Below, piece after piece: positions 12,603 through 23,667 of a stretch of 64,000 nt of DNA. The stretch is from contig CAJJDN010000166.1 in NCBI GenBank assembly GCA_905182985.1, positions 1 to 64,000 of the forward strand, written 5' to 3'. The DNA comes from Paramecium sonneborni. Taxonomy: Eukaryota; Ciliophora; Oligohymenophorea; Peniculida; Parameciidae. Each line of letters begins with the position of its first letter. The stretch's first letter is position 1. A program made the translations under genes and the position numbers. The notes below the pieces were generated by a model. It was not told where the DNA came from, did not search any database, and was given only the letters and a program-made list of their open reading frames with translations.

Positions 12603-13197
12603 TCAATTACGCTTATTGTACCTTCTTTTAGGTTTGACTGTTTCATATCCATCAGAATCAATATCATCTTCCTCCTCTTCAACTTACAATTACTGCTGCT
12701 ATTATTATACTAATTAAGGAGGTTCTTCATTTTCAGAATCACTATTATCTGAATCTTAAATATTAGCCACATGTTTAACATTTTAATTCTGTTCATTATA
12801 AACCCTCACATCTTCAAGCAATTGCAAATACTTTCCTTCTCTATCTTATTCCAAATCATTAAATACATCTAACAATCTCTCCGCAATCTATCATAAAATA
12901 ATATTTTACATATCGATCTGAATTATCCTAAATTATCAATTACAAGTAGTCTTCCAAATAAACTGATAAAAACTATACTAAATCCTCTATTTCAGTTTCG
13001 CAATTGTATATGTAAGCTGCTAATTAATAAGCCAACAACTTTCTGATGTTCTCAGGATTCTCTTGAATAGTTTAGGTTGAATGTTCAAATGCAAGCTTTA
13101 AAGCTACCCAACTCTCAATAATTTATGTACAAGCAATTTTTAGACGTGTTCCAGTAAAATTATCTGGAACACGATATTTCTCTAATTCCTTTAACAT
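12603..13197 (-). CDS. TSR2: TSR2-like pre-rRNA processing factor
   Basis: There are two exons with one 22-nt intron (12888-12909), giving 190 residues in frame. The N-terminal 110 residues match the TSR2 pattern: a helix with ESWVALKLAFEHS, a Tyr/Cys-containing helix, EIEDLVQFLSVYLEDY, and a closing helix ERLLDVFNDL. The C-terminus is a Gln stretch followed by an acidic block (VEEEEDDIDSD) and a basic end (KPKRRYNKRN). In yeast and humans TSR2 is an escort for ribosomal protein eS26 and is needed for 20S pre-rRNA processing, acting in nucleus and cytoplasm. The acidic tail is a known feature of the family. Assignment rests on pattern recognition, not a search. Confidence 0.75.
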
Positions 13198-14121
13198 ATT
13201 TAAAATTTATATTATTCATTAAACATTTTTTTGTTTCTTATATTCATGCACTTTATCTATTATTTTAAATATTATTTTTATTCTAAGAATATCAATATTA
13301 AATCTATATTTATTATTTTTAATAGATATTAATATTTAAAGCTAAAAAGGTTAATGAATATAATATTGATTAACCTAAAAAGATAGAGTATATATTTTTA
13401 ACTAAAATTTGATTTATAAGAAAGTTAAAAACAAATTGAGGTCAAGTTTAAAAACTAAAAGTTAAAGAGAAGGAGACGATGAATAAAAATCAGATTCTCT
13501 CAAAATACTAAGGTGGAAGTATAAGAGAAATTAAAGGATGAGCGAAATGCTCTTTTAATAAAAAAAACAATCTCTAAATGTGACTTTTTGAGCAATGTAA
13601 AATTAAGTGAATATTATATCATAAGCCAATCTTACATAAATAAAGGATTTCTTAGCTCATAAATACTTATCAATATTTAAGGTGGAACATGATAAATTCA
13701 TTAAAAAAAACAGAATATAACATATATGAAGATATATTATTAAATTTTAGAAGAAAAAAAGGAATAAGAAATTAATTCCTAAAGAAAATAATGTGCTTAT
13801 TTAGATTGTAGTCTATAATCTGTTTGTGCTCATATATATGTCTTCAAATTTTGATAAAGAGATATAAACTCCTTCTTGAATGTAAGATATCAAAAGTTTT
13901 TAGTTCAAAAATAAGAACAAAAGGTAAGAAGTTATTGATTATATTTAATTAATTTGAAAGTTATATGATTATAACATGATTCTAATATTTTATCATTTAT
14001 GAATAATGTAAATTTTTTTATATAATCTAATTGCAATTGAGAAACAAAAAAAAATTTGATGAATTAATTAATGATTATAAATATTTGATTTATAAAATTA
14101 TTTAATTTAAATAACGATAAG
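13198..14121. other. Long intergenic region, no convincing gene
   Basis: AT-rich, with only short TGA-free frames. One plus-strand stretch around 13560-13690 has plausible composition, but it lacks a start and cannot be joined to neighbours. Nothing else is recognised. Confidence 0.45.
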
Positions 14122-15169
14122 ATGAATTCAGAGATTGCTCGTTTGGAAGAGTTAAAGCAAGCTGAAATTTAATTAATGCAATAGGTTTATGAATAGAAAG
14201 TAAGATATTGGATTGTAAGTTTAGATTAATTACTTAAATACAAAATTACAATTATTAACAAAGGAAGTAAGTAAGAAGGATTAAGAGATAATGCAATATA
14301 GTTAATAAAATTAAGGAGTGAATAAAACAAAAACTGAGTAAAGTTTGAAGGATTTAGAAGCTGAGAAACAATATTAAAAGGAGTATTTGCAAGCTCTCTA
14401 ATTGGAGAAGGATTAGGAAGTAACAAAGTTAAAAAATTAATATGCACAAGATATTTAAAACTGTTAGAATTTGTTAAGAAACAGAGATAAGTAAATTGAA
14501 CAGTTGAGTAGTGAATTACAACAACATAGATAATAATCTTTAAAATATATGGATAATTAAAAAATTTAATACTTATCCAAAATTTTGGATTTGTCTAGTG
14601 AATTATAATAATTATTATGATTATAACTATGTAAAATATAAAAGATTTATTGGTATAAATCAAGTTTGAAATCTATTAAAAAAATAAGAAATAAATAAAG
14701 AAATGAATTAAAAAAGACAATAGCAATTTAAGAATGCATATGAGAGAGTGTAAGAGATAAAAAAAAAGATTCAGAAGAATTAAATTCAATAACCACGATT
14801 CCCTTGGCAACCAATGTAAATAAAGTGTAATAAATAAAGGTTTCTTCTTTATAAAATGTTTATGGACTTGAATTCTATGCAAATACCTATAACAATCCCA
14901 ACAAATTTGAAAATAGTGAAGGCAAGAAAGCCAAAAAATTGGTTTGATGACATTCCAATATTAGTAGGAGTTGATGAAATTGCATAGTCAGAGTAAAAAT
15001 ATAATAAATAAAGAATAGAAAATGTGCTGTATGTTTAGAAGATATAAATGACTAAAATTTAATAAAAATTTTAAAATGCAATCATTATTTCCACAATGAA
15101 TGCATAAAAGAATGGTTGATAATAAAAGCAGAGTGTCCAACTTGTAGAGATAAAATTCATTAATATTGA
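14122..15169 (+). CDS. Coiled-coil RING-H2 protein, probable E3 ubiquitin ligase
   Basis: The first 150 residues (from the ATG at 14122, after a 25-nt intron at about 14201-14225) are a strongly helical Gln/Glu/Leu coiled coil. The C-terminus is a RING-H2 finger: CAVC, then CNHYFHNEC, then CPTC, with all eight ligands visible. The last 26-nt intron (GTAAAAATA...AATAG, near 14995-15020) joins the linker EIAQSE to the RING. A 24-nt intron near 14817 is likely. Between about 14590 and 14690 I could not find a convincing splice path across an in-frame TGA, so the middle of the model is unresolved. RING-H2 proteins recruit E2 enzymes; the coiled coil would mediate dimerisation or substrate binding. 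The stop is the TGA at 15167. Confidence 0.75.
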
Positions 15170-15193
15170 TTAATTAACTTAGTATATTGAATG

Positions 15194-15813
15194 TCAGCAA
15201 CATCCTTTCTTTTTTTAACTTTTAGTTTTATCTGTTGTTAACATTTCAGTGTCTTTATTAGCAGAAGTGATAATTTTTCTAATATTTCTAGCTAGAGAGA
15301 CGAAAACTTCACTTAAATTTATTCCCATTTTAGCTGAAGTCTCAAAGAAATGAAGATTATGTTTATTTGCCAATGCTTATCCTTAATCTTTTGAAACTTA
15401 TCTCAAATCCTCGAGATCCGATTTATTTCCTACTAAAACAATTGAAACAGAATTTGTGTCAATATTATCTTTTATTGACTTTTATAAACTTAACTTATTA
15501 CTTCTAACCAATCTTCTACGTGTTCAAAACTGCTTTTTGATGTAATATCATACACCAAAACAAAACCTTATGCTCCTTTAAATGTATTCTTTGTTATAGA
15601 TTTGAAACGTTCTTAACCACAAGTATCCCAAATCATCATTTTTATTGTCTCTCTTTCATTCATTTATATTAACTTTACTCTAGAATCAGCTCCTATTGTT
15701 GGAAGAGAGTTAATTTTAAAATTAGTATCACAATATTAAGTCATAATGTTTGTCTTTCCTACTGTTGTATCTCCAATTATTACTACTTTAACCAACATAT
15801 CTATTTTTTCCAT
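15194..15813 (-). CDS. Rab-family small GTPase
   Basis: One 23-nt intron (15479-15501) gives 198 residues in frame. All GTPase motifs are present: P-loop GDTTVGKT, switch I threonine in PTIGADS, switch II WDTCGQERF, NKSD, and ETSAK. The C-terminus KKKGCC provides a double-cysteine geranylgeranylation site. WDTCGQERF has Cys where most Rabs have Ala. Rabs direct vesicle budding, transport and docking on membranes. Which subfamily this belongs to is not clear from the motifs. It is convergent with the RING gene (24 bp between stops), and its start lies 50 bp from the stop of the DHHC gene on the same strand. Confidence 0.95.
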
Positions 15814-15863
15814 TATATAAATAATATAATTATATTATTATCTAAATTTATTTATTGTGTTTC

Positions 15864-16915
15864 TCAATCCATTATTGGTTTTGTGTTTGGCTAAATTGGT
15901 AGTAGCCAAATTAAAGGATTGATACCAAACACTTCTGTTACATTGTCTAGAACACTTTTCTGAATTGATTCTTTTGGTTTACTCTCACAATATTCAAGGG
16001 TTGTGATGTTTTTTATTATCGCCCTATTTATCTCACTATAATGCATTTGAGTACCATAAATGGAATAAAGTGAAAGCTGTTAATAGGATCCAGAAGAAAC
16101 AGCATAATAGAAAAGTAAAAGATACTAGAAATAGTTTGCCATCTGAAGAATATGAATTCAATGTGTCATAATAGCATCGACTGTAAGTGATTATTATGAA
16201 ACTTAGTAGTAACCCTAAATAACATGAATTCATTACAGGAATAACTAAGTAGATTGATGAATAGTTTATAATTGTTTTAACCTATACAATTATTAAGCCA
16301 TTAACAATGATGATCCATTTTCAACCAACATGTTTTACATTAACGACAATGATGACATCGTTTAGGTTTAAAAGCTTAACATGTCTTACAGAAACGATGA
16401 CCTGACTTATCTATAAATTCTTTTCTTGCTTTAATATTTAATTATATGCGTTGTTCATCTTCTATTTCTGAAGAAAATGAAGTTGATGTTCGTGAACCCT
16501 TTTTTTAAAAATTAATCATATTCTCTTCATTCTATATCATCTTATTTATTTCTGCATCCACCTTTTATAACCATTCTTGGGGCACTTTCCCAGGTACTAT
16601 TATTACTGTACTTATTAATGATATTAAAAAAAGAATAAGGATTGTATGTAATGATATCGTTATCACCAATGTTGAATTGCTGAAGACATAGTCATTTATG
16701 TGTACTAATTGAATCAAATATGTATTTAATTCTACTATTGGTCTTTGATAATATTCTTATTATATTAATGGTAACAAATAAGTCTTTAATATTATTCAAT
16801 ATTCTCTTACCTTCATATATACTCCATAGAAGAATAAAAATATTGTGACTAATATACCAAAAGGCACCCACGTTCCTATGAAGCAAAGCAATTCTCCTTT
16901 CTTATAATATTTCAT
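15864..16915 (-). CDS. DHHC-type protein S-acyltransferase
   Basis: Three introns (27, 22 and 19 nt) give 327 residues in frame. Two N-terminal helices (about 10-35 and 75-110) come first. A cytosolic Cys-rich domain follows, reading CKTCQAFKPKRCHHC, CKTC and the catalytic DHHC, then two more helices. After the last helix comes TTLE, matching the TTxE motif of the family. These enzymes attach palmitate to cytosolic cysteines of membrane-associated proteins, via an acyl intermediate on the DHHC cysteine. The last intron is only 19 nt and removes a premature TGA. Neighbours are a Rab GTPase downstream and an EF-hand gene transcribed divergently 110 bp away. Confidence 0.93.
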
Positions 16916-17025
16916 TGATTTATTTATAATTTAAAAACGTATTTACGAGCAGACAACCATTAATCTATTCTCTATACATTTATTTACTTTTTATTAATAT
17001 TATTTTTATTTTAATATTTAAACAT

Positions 17026-17519
17026 ATGAATTAAGAAGATAAACCTATGTTGTAGAAGTAATAATAAGAAATCATGGAAATCTTCAATGAATTCAAATCA
17101 ACAGAAACTAATCAATTAAATGTTAGTGAATTCTTGGAAATTTTACAAACAACTGGACTTGACAGAAATTGTGAATTGTTAGTAAAAAAATTAGAAAATC
17201 TCAGAGGTCATTAATTAGACTTACCTCAATTTACAGAATAATTTAATTTCAATTATAATCTTTATGAAAATTTTGAAATGATATTCTAAATCATGGACAC
17301 AACCGATTCAGGAAAATTAAGCAAAGATGAATTAAAAAAATAAAGCGATTTTTGGGGTAAATTAAATCAATTTAAATTATTATTTTAGGATTATAACTAT
17401 CTGAAAGAGATATAGAAATTATGATCAATTATAGTGGAAGTGATGAATAAGACTCAGTTTCTAAAGAAAAATTATGGAGTTTGTTGTAACAATATTAAAA
17501 CAATAAAATGCTTTAGTGA
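17026..17519 (+). CDS. EF-hand calcium-binding protein, calmodulin/centrin-like
   Basis: One 32-nt intron (17357-17388) gives 153 residues in frame, the normal length for calmodulin or centrin relatives. One canonical-looking loop is visible: MDTTDSGKLSKDE (Asp-1, Asp-5, Gly-6, Glu-12). The first and last hands are degenerate: STETNQLNVSEF keeps only part of the ligands, and YSGSDEQDSVSKE lacks the central Gly. So probably only one or two sites bind calcium. The protein is acidic and cytosolic. Downstream, 17520-17755 contains another EF-like stretch interrupted by TGA codons, perhaps the remnant of a paralog. Confidence 0.8.
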
Positions 17520-17755
17520 TATTTAATATTATATTTTTTATGTAAATTATAGGGGCTTTTATTATTGAAATGATAATGGGATCAACATTAAGTATAATGA
17601 CATTAAATGAATAGACTGGACAATTCTAAAAACATATGCTTTGAATGAATTAGGAGAGAAGAACACTGAAACACATTTAGAAAAATTAGAAGCATTTTTT
17701 TTGATATTAGAATTGAATTTAGGAATGCTGATTAGAGTATGAAATTGTCGAAATA

Positions 17756-18744
17756 ATGTAGTTGTACTTAAATCAATATTTTAATCGAAAATTAAAAATG
17801 ATTGTTCTACTTTTATTAATAGTGATCTATTCAGGGAGTCTACTTCTTTTTGGATTTATTAGTGAAATGCCTTTGATTTTAAATATCTTGCCAAATATAT
17901 ATATATTTTTGTTAGGATTGGTGTTATTGGATCCAATGGATTAAATGTTAAATGAAAATCCATTTAATTTTGGTATGTTTGAATTATCTACATAGAGATA
18001 AATGTATTTGTTTATTTTTAGGAGGGATTTCTTTTGGATGGTTAATATTTGGATTGTCACTTTAATTGTTGATAAATCCAAAGATTGTAGATCTCACAGA
18101 TTCTGAGAATTTACATTATAAAAGAGGTTGTTTAATTTATGGGATTTTGATATTGGTTTTAGGAGGAATAGGAAGTTATTTATGGTTTCCAAGATATTCA
18201 ACAGTAGAGGAAGAGTTTGATTCAAAAGAGAATTTAAGAGATGGTATGAATTCTAAGAATATAATTCACAATACTTTTTTAGTTTAGGAAAAGAGAATGT
18301 ATAAGGATGAACATTTTTATATGATAATGTACTAATTTATAATGTTATTCACACCAGCTATAGGAAGTCTAAATTATATTAATTCTGAAGGTGAGTATAT
18401 TTTTATTACATATTGTGTAATGGGTATATCTACAACAATAGGATCATTTTTACCAATCTTTTTAAAATAGCCATACAAAATTAACACAATTATTGCCTTA
18501 TGTTAAGTAGAGATGATGATTGCATTAAATTTATTGGGAGTTGTTTATGGTAATATTATCTTAAAATTACTGTGTTTGTCAGTGTAATTTATTTTGTTTG
18601 GGTTTATATTGAGTTTTAATGTAATTATTTTATAGACAACATATGATAATATAGTGGATAATATTCCAATAGCCTTTATAGCATTAACTTTGGCTGTATT
18701 GTCTCAATATTTAGTATTTCAATTCATGGAAGACAAGAAATTGA
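17756..18744 (+). CDS. Polytopic membrane protein, family not recognised
   Basis: The frame starts at the ATG at 17756. It contains hydrophobic helices such as MIVLLLLIVIYSGSLLLFG, ILPNIYIFLLGLVLL, GISFGWLIFGLSLQLL and GILILVLGGIGSYLWF. A polar loop and at least four more helices follow. A 49-nt intron (17973-18021), long for this genome, gives a natural join NPFNFGGISFGW. Near the end, a 19-nt intron (GTATTG...TTTAG) leads to a TGA at 18742 and a whole number of codons (306 residues). Without that intron the frame runs on into the ATG4 gene. The layout suggests a 9-11-helix transporter, possibly related to the major facilitator superfamily, but I see no diagnostic motif. Confidence 0.6.
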
Positions 18745-18848
18745 TTTAATCAATAGAATTTTCTTTGATTTTGTTATCCTTTTTGACAAATATTTTTAGC
18801 AATTAAAAATAATGAATATAAATTTTTATAAGTAAAATATGATAATTG

Positions 18849-20306
18849 TCAGATTTCTTCATAACTAGAGTCTAATTCATTAATAGATGTTTATTGATTA
18901 TTGAGTGAATTAATTTCATTGGAAATTCCGTCATGATACGTTGAAATTTCTAAATTCAAAATTTATTATTATAATTATTATTATTATTGATAATTATCAT
19001 TAAGTGAATCTTACATTTATTTAATTTATTTAATTTATTATTCTTTATTAATATCTGAGTAAGTCCAATCATTAATTTGTACAAATGAGAAGAAATTGAT
19101 TTATTAATGGATTTTAACATCATAGATTAATTCATTTAAATCTTAAAAATTATTGAGATAGAAGACTAATCCAAGTGAACAATCAATTTCATTTTCATTC
19201 ATAAATAGAGCTTCACTAGGAAAACATGATTTAACATATTCATCTGAATTCATTTTTGTTTCTTAGACTAAATGTGGATCTAAAACAACAAATTTATTAT
19301 CAACAAATCCAACAATAAAATTAGCTTCTTTCGGTCTACCTCCTAACATTCCAGCAAAATAGTTTTTCTTCATAAATTGTCTAATAGCTTAAATGTAATT
19401 TGGATTAGGTTCATCCCATCCAATTCTACTCAATATACAAACAGCTACAGCTCTAGAAGGAACAAAACATTTTTCACAAATATTTTTCTTAAATAAATTT
19501 AAAATATCTATCTTATTTTAATTGGATTAATCTTCAAAACAAATGTCACTAATTGAATCTTAACCATGCATAACTTAAACTACTTCCTCTTTATCTTTTG
19601 TAATTTATAGTTTTTCTAATTCATATAAAAATTTATCTATAAAAAAGACTCTATTTTGACAATAACAATTATCAATCATACACATTTCTAATACTATTGC
19701 TTTTAGATCTATTTAACTCTCATAAAATGGTACAAATCCAAGACCACAAAAATCTATTACTTTTAAATTATTAAAATTACATGAAATATTGTTATCTGAT
19801 AGAATTTTCTAAATAGCCTATACAATTTAATTTGGACTGTACCATTCTCCAGGTTTCTTACCCCATTCATTATATGCTACACTCATTATCTATTAAATTG
19901 AAAATCTATGTTTGCATTCATTTACTATTCCCAATTAACTTTTCATTTGAACATCATCATTAAAAATCTGTAACACTTCTTCTAATAAAGAAGGAAATTA
20001 AAATATATCAACTTTATAAAAACACTTTAAATGTCTTTTCAATAATTCTGCCATCATCATTTATCCTATTCTAATCATACAACCCCATCCTGAATCTGTT
20101 GTCAAATTACTTTCTTAACATTAAAATGCCTAAAATCCTTATCTATAAGTAAAACGAATAGTATGTGTTACTAAATCTAAAATATCCTCTTTTTTTTCTA
20201 TCAATTATCCCATTATATAACCTTCCTCTTTCACTTCATATTAAAACAAGGCTCTAAAATTGTAATTTGTGTAGTACCTAAAATCATAAAAAAACTACAT
20301 TACCAT
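18849..20306 (-). CDS. ATG4: Autophagy cysteine protease ATG4 (peptidase family C54)
   Basis: An intron-free frame of 485 residues. The family order is clear: a YIMGQ strand and RFTYRQGF near residues 35-65, the catalytic cysteine in DSGWGCMIR with GQ following, EWGKKPGEWY, a glycine-rich MLGGRPKEANFIVG strand, and the second catalytic motif LDPH (Asp and His). ATG4 cleaves the C-terminus of ATG8 to expose glycine and later removes ATG8 from lipid, so it is needed for autophagosome formation and ATG8 recycling. The middle has an insertion compared with animal forms, and the C-terminal 90 residues are Gln/Asn-rich and disordered, ending in SSYEEI. The frame is also open upstream of the chosen ATG (see the 20330-20990 entry). 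Confidence 0.93.
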
Positions 20307-20329
20307 TTTGATAAGAGCTGATGTCCTAT

Positions 20330-20990
20330 TTATTACATATTATTAATATATATATAAATATTTAATTATCATCCATTCTTCAAATTTATATACCAACATT
20401 TCTTATGCAAAAATAGTCTCCATCCCTTTCCCCTAGTTCTCTTCCAAATTTAAAATCATTCTATATCTCTCTTCTATCATTTAAATAATTAATATTTCTA
20501 ATTTATTTTCAAATGTTTCTAAACCAATAAATCTGAATACTACTTTTCTTATAATTTTCTACTTTTGCAATTCTCTTATTCTAATTAGACTTTAAGTTTC
20601 AATTTTTATTAAGCCTAAACAAAAAGATGTTTTAGGATTAATTAACGAAATTTCAAGTGTATTTTATACAGTTCTTCAGAGAGCTGATTCTTAATGACTG
20701 AAACATGATAAGAATTTTATCAGAAATTCTAATCTACTCCTCTAATTTAGAGTCAACTTAATATTTTCATATTTTTATAATTCATTTTTTCAGAAATTGA
20801 TTCAAATTCTTAAAGTTATAATTTATTGATAAATAAAATATTTTATTATCAAAAAGCTCTATTTTGTTTTTCACTTAATCTTCTATTGTCTAAATCCTCT
20901 CAACTAATGTAGAATTAAAACTATTATAATAAATATAGAATTTCAACTAATTTAGAGAATTATTAAATCAGATTAATAACATCTACATAC
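20330..20990 (-). CDS. Coding-like helical region upstream of and in frame with ATG4
   Basis: Several TGA-free minus-strand stretches read as a plausible helical protein, with segments such as RIRELQKQKIIRKVVF, FENKLEIL and IEERYRMILNLEENQ. GT...AG introns of 29-31 nt can connect most of them, though these start with GTT rather than the usual GTA. The last frame continues without a stop into the ATG4 frame. Either this is a separate small gene whose last intron I missed, or ATG4 carries a long N-terminal extension. No clear ATG was found near 20990. No domain is recognised. Confidence 0.35.
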
Positions 20991-21116
20991 TTTTTAGAAA
21001 GGAGTAGATTTTAATCAATTTTATTTCTTGTAGTATTTTTTTTTAGTTTTTTGTTTAAATTCAAAAAACTAATTTGAGGGAATATATAATAAAATTCTCA
21101 ATTCATTAGAATATTA

Positions 21117-21398
21117 ATGGATTCTCGAGATGATCAAATTGAGCAATAGTTACAAAAATTAATGAAATTTAGTTTAAGAAGTATCATTAAATCTGATAGT
21201 ATGAAATTTTTCATTAAGGCTTTTTTTAATTTTATCTTATTATTTTAGATGGATAAAGAATTAGGAATAAAAATGTAAATTGTATCAAAAGATATTTAAT
21301 AATTATTAGCAATTTAATATTAACAGTCAAGTATTGAAGTGCGTTTTTAAAATTTGTTTTTGAGATTAAAATGTAAATAGTGTTTAGAAATGAGTTGA
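21117..21398 (+). CDS. Small hypothetical protein
   Basis: A 93-codon TGA-only frame starts at the ATG at 21117 (MDSRDDQIEQQLQKL...) and ends at the TGA at 21396, 13 bp before the RING gene on the same strand. Composition is helical and Gln/Lys-rich. A Phe-rich stretch in the middle (FFIKAFFNFILLF, just before a TAG) could be an unspliced intron rather than protein. It might also be a 5' part of the RING gene. No family is recognised. Confidence 0.35.
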
Positions 21399-21411
21399 TT
21401 ATTAATTAATT

Positions 21412-22035
21412 ATGCAACAACTTTTTGATTGTCCAATATGTTTATAAACATTGTTACAACCTATTACCTTAACATGTGGTCATACATTTTGTAAACCATG
21501 TGTTCGCAATAAATACTTTTATCAGAATTATAATTCTTGTCCTATATGCAGAGCATCAATTTAGATATACTTGAATTAGTTTAAGGTTAATATTCTGTTA
21601 GAAACTCTAATCAAATAAGAATTCCATAGTGAATAAAATTATTAGTTAAGAGTTTAAAATTACTAAAAGCGTATAGATTTAAGAAATAGAAGAAAATGGT
21701 ATCACACTATGATGTTGATAATATTTGAATATTCTAAACAAATATGGAAAATAATCTAAAAGATGCTACCTCTGTATATTATAGGTATAGATATATTTGA
21801 TATTAGAATAGTTCTTGTTATTTTAATGTATTTGAGTGTAAAATCTAATTTAAGATTTGAGAAATTATAAAAGTAGTTTTCAAAACGTGTAAAACTTGAA
21901 AAATTGAGTGAAGAGATGACAAAGTTGGTATAATTACTTAAAGTTGATAAGCAAGATGGCAAAGATTTGGATATTGAAAATTTAGTTTTCTCGAAAATAG
22001 TAAAATATTTATTTACAAATTGTGTGAGATTTTGA
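21412..22035 (+). CDS. Membrane-anchored RING-finger protein
   Basis: An intron-free frame of 207 residues. Residues 6-45 form a C3HC4 RING: CPIC, CGHTFCKPC and CPIC with correct spacing. After a basic linker there are two hydrophobic stretches (MLIIF... at about 103-110, and LYIIGIDIFDIRIVLVILMYL at about 122-143), then a charged helical tail. RING proteins of this type act as E3 ubiquitin ligases; the hydrophobic helices would place it on a membrane. No substrate-binding domain is recognised. Confidence 0.82.
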
Positions 22036-22101
22036 ATGATTAATATATATGATTATTAATATATATGATTATGATTATTAATCGAAATGATATTATTATA
22101 T

Positions 22102-22916
22102 TCATGAAATCAATTATCTTTTATTTTTATTTTCTTCACCTAATTCAAAAAAGCATTTATAAACTCTCTTATCCTATGTCATTTATACCCAGCCATCTAA
22201 TTTTCCTTCAATAAAAGATCCTTAATAAGTTTAACCTTCTCTCTTTAAGGTACCTTATCCATGTCTCAATCCTTATTTGAATTACCCTAATAAGATTATA
22301 ATAATAGAATTTATATACCTTCATAATAATCTCCTAAACTTCTAATAATAACACCTTTTCCATCTAATAGACCATCTTTAAATTGACCTTCTTATCTCCA
22401 TCCATTCTTCTTTTCAATCAATATACCTTAACCACAAATCTTATCTTCTACAAATTCACCCTCATATGTAAAATCATTATTTTCGTATTTACCTTTTCCA
22501 TATTTCTAACCATTTCTAAATCCTCCAACGTATTTCTCTGTATTACTACGAAAATTTCCATTTTCATCATTCAATTCTCCTTACTAAAATTTCCCTGAAA
22601 AAACTCTTTCATCTAAATATACAAGAGTTCCCCTTAAAAATTAATCATCTTATGTTTCTCCTTCAAATAAATAATTTTCTGTTATAATTAATCCTTAAAC
22701 AAAAACTCCATCCTTATAATATCCATAAAAAAATTTTTTATCTTTTTCATTATATTCCTATCCTCTTCCATTCTTTTTTTCATTATACCATTATCCTTAA
22801 TACATACGATTTAATCCAACATTTTTAGCATATTAAAATTATGCTTCATATTTTTCTAAATTGGGATTAATTTGAATTGCCTTTAATTTAGCTCTAATGA
22901 AAGGTGGTATATCCAT
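22102..22916 (-). CDS. MORN-repeat protein
   Basis: One 32-nt intron (22287-22318) gives 260 residues in frame. From about residue 40 the protein is a run of MORN-type units about 23 residues long, recognisable by the GxWYNxKxNGxGxE, GYYKDG, YVGGFRNGQKYGKGKYE, YEGEF and GLRHGQGTL patterns. MORN repeats form flat beta sheets that bind membranes or build scaffolds, and are common in cortical and ciliary proteins of ciliates. No extra domain such as a kinase is attached. It lies tail to tail with the RING-membrane gene (66 bp) and head to head with EMC6 (272 bp). Confidence 0.88.
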
Positions 22917-23188
22917 TAATCTTAAGTGTTCTGGAATTATCTCAGGTGAATAAAGAATATTATCAGTCAACATTTTCAATTAAAGCTATTGAATACATTA
23001 TTCTAATTAATATATCTACTTCTCCATTTAATAGTATAATTTTTTATCTAAACTCTAACTTTATATTAATCTTTAAGTATATATATATACTTATTTAATT
23101 TACAATAAATTTAGTATAGAATAATAATATTTTGAAATGCAAGAAGTTAACTTATGACTTATAAATAATTTAATATATAAATTAATTA

Positions 23189-23544
23189 ATGGAAGAACCT
23201 AAAGTTGAATTAGATGATTTAGAAGTTAATTAAGATAGATTAAAATAAAATACAATTCAACTAAAAAATGTTAGAGTATATGGATCATTAAATGCTGGTG
23301 TAATAGCTGGTATATTGGGAATGGGTAGACATAATTATAAATAATATTAGATGGATGGATTGGAATTGGAATATATGTTGCAATATTTTTTATTGTAAGT
23401 ACTTGTTTAGCAATCAAAATGAATTTCAAAGTTAAAGAATACTTCAAATCAAGTTATGATGCATACTATTCTGGAATTGGAACAGATTTGTTATTATTTC
23501 TAATGATTTGGGTTATTTTCCATAATCTAGTCAATATATTATGA
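23189..23544 (+). CDS. EMC6: ER membrane protein complex subunit 6
   Basis: A 26-nt intron (23325-23350) gives 109 residues in frame, exactly the size of EMC6/TMEM93. A polar N-terminus is followed by VYGSLNAGVIAGILGMDGW, then a helix, a basic loop with the EYFKSSYDAYYSG pattern, and a final helix LLLFLMIWVIFHNL. The AGxxAGILG core and the loop resemble EMC6 from animals and yeast. EMC6 is part of the ER insertase that places tail-anchored and multi-pass proteins in the membrane, which suits a genome so rich in membrane proteins. Confidence 0.87.
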
Positions 23545-23667
23545 AAGTTATTAAATATTTATATAATCAAATCAAAAGGGTTTTATTATTTCCTCCTTTT
23601 TATTTTATTTTCTAATTAGAAAAATATTAAATATTTAGATAATTAAAATTAATAATTTCTTTAAATA

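Noticed and set aside
17520..17755. Third EF-hand gene or extra exons of the EF-hand gene at 17026
   Set aside because: A DNGINIKYND loop is visible, but TGA codons interrupt the frame and no introns fix it; at most a remnant.
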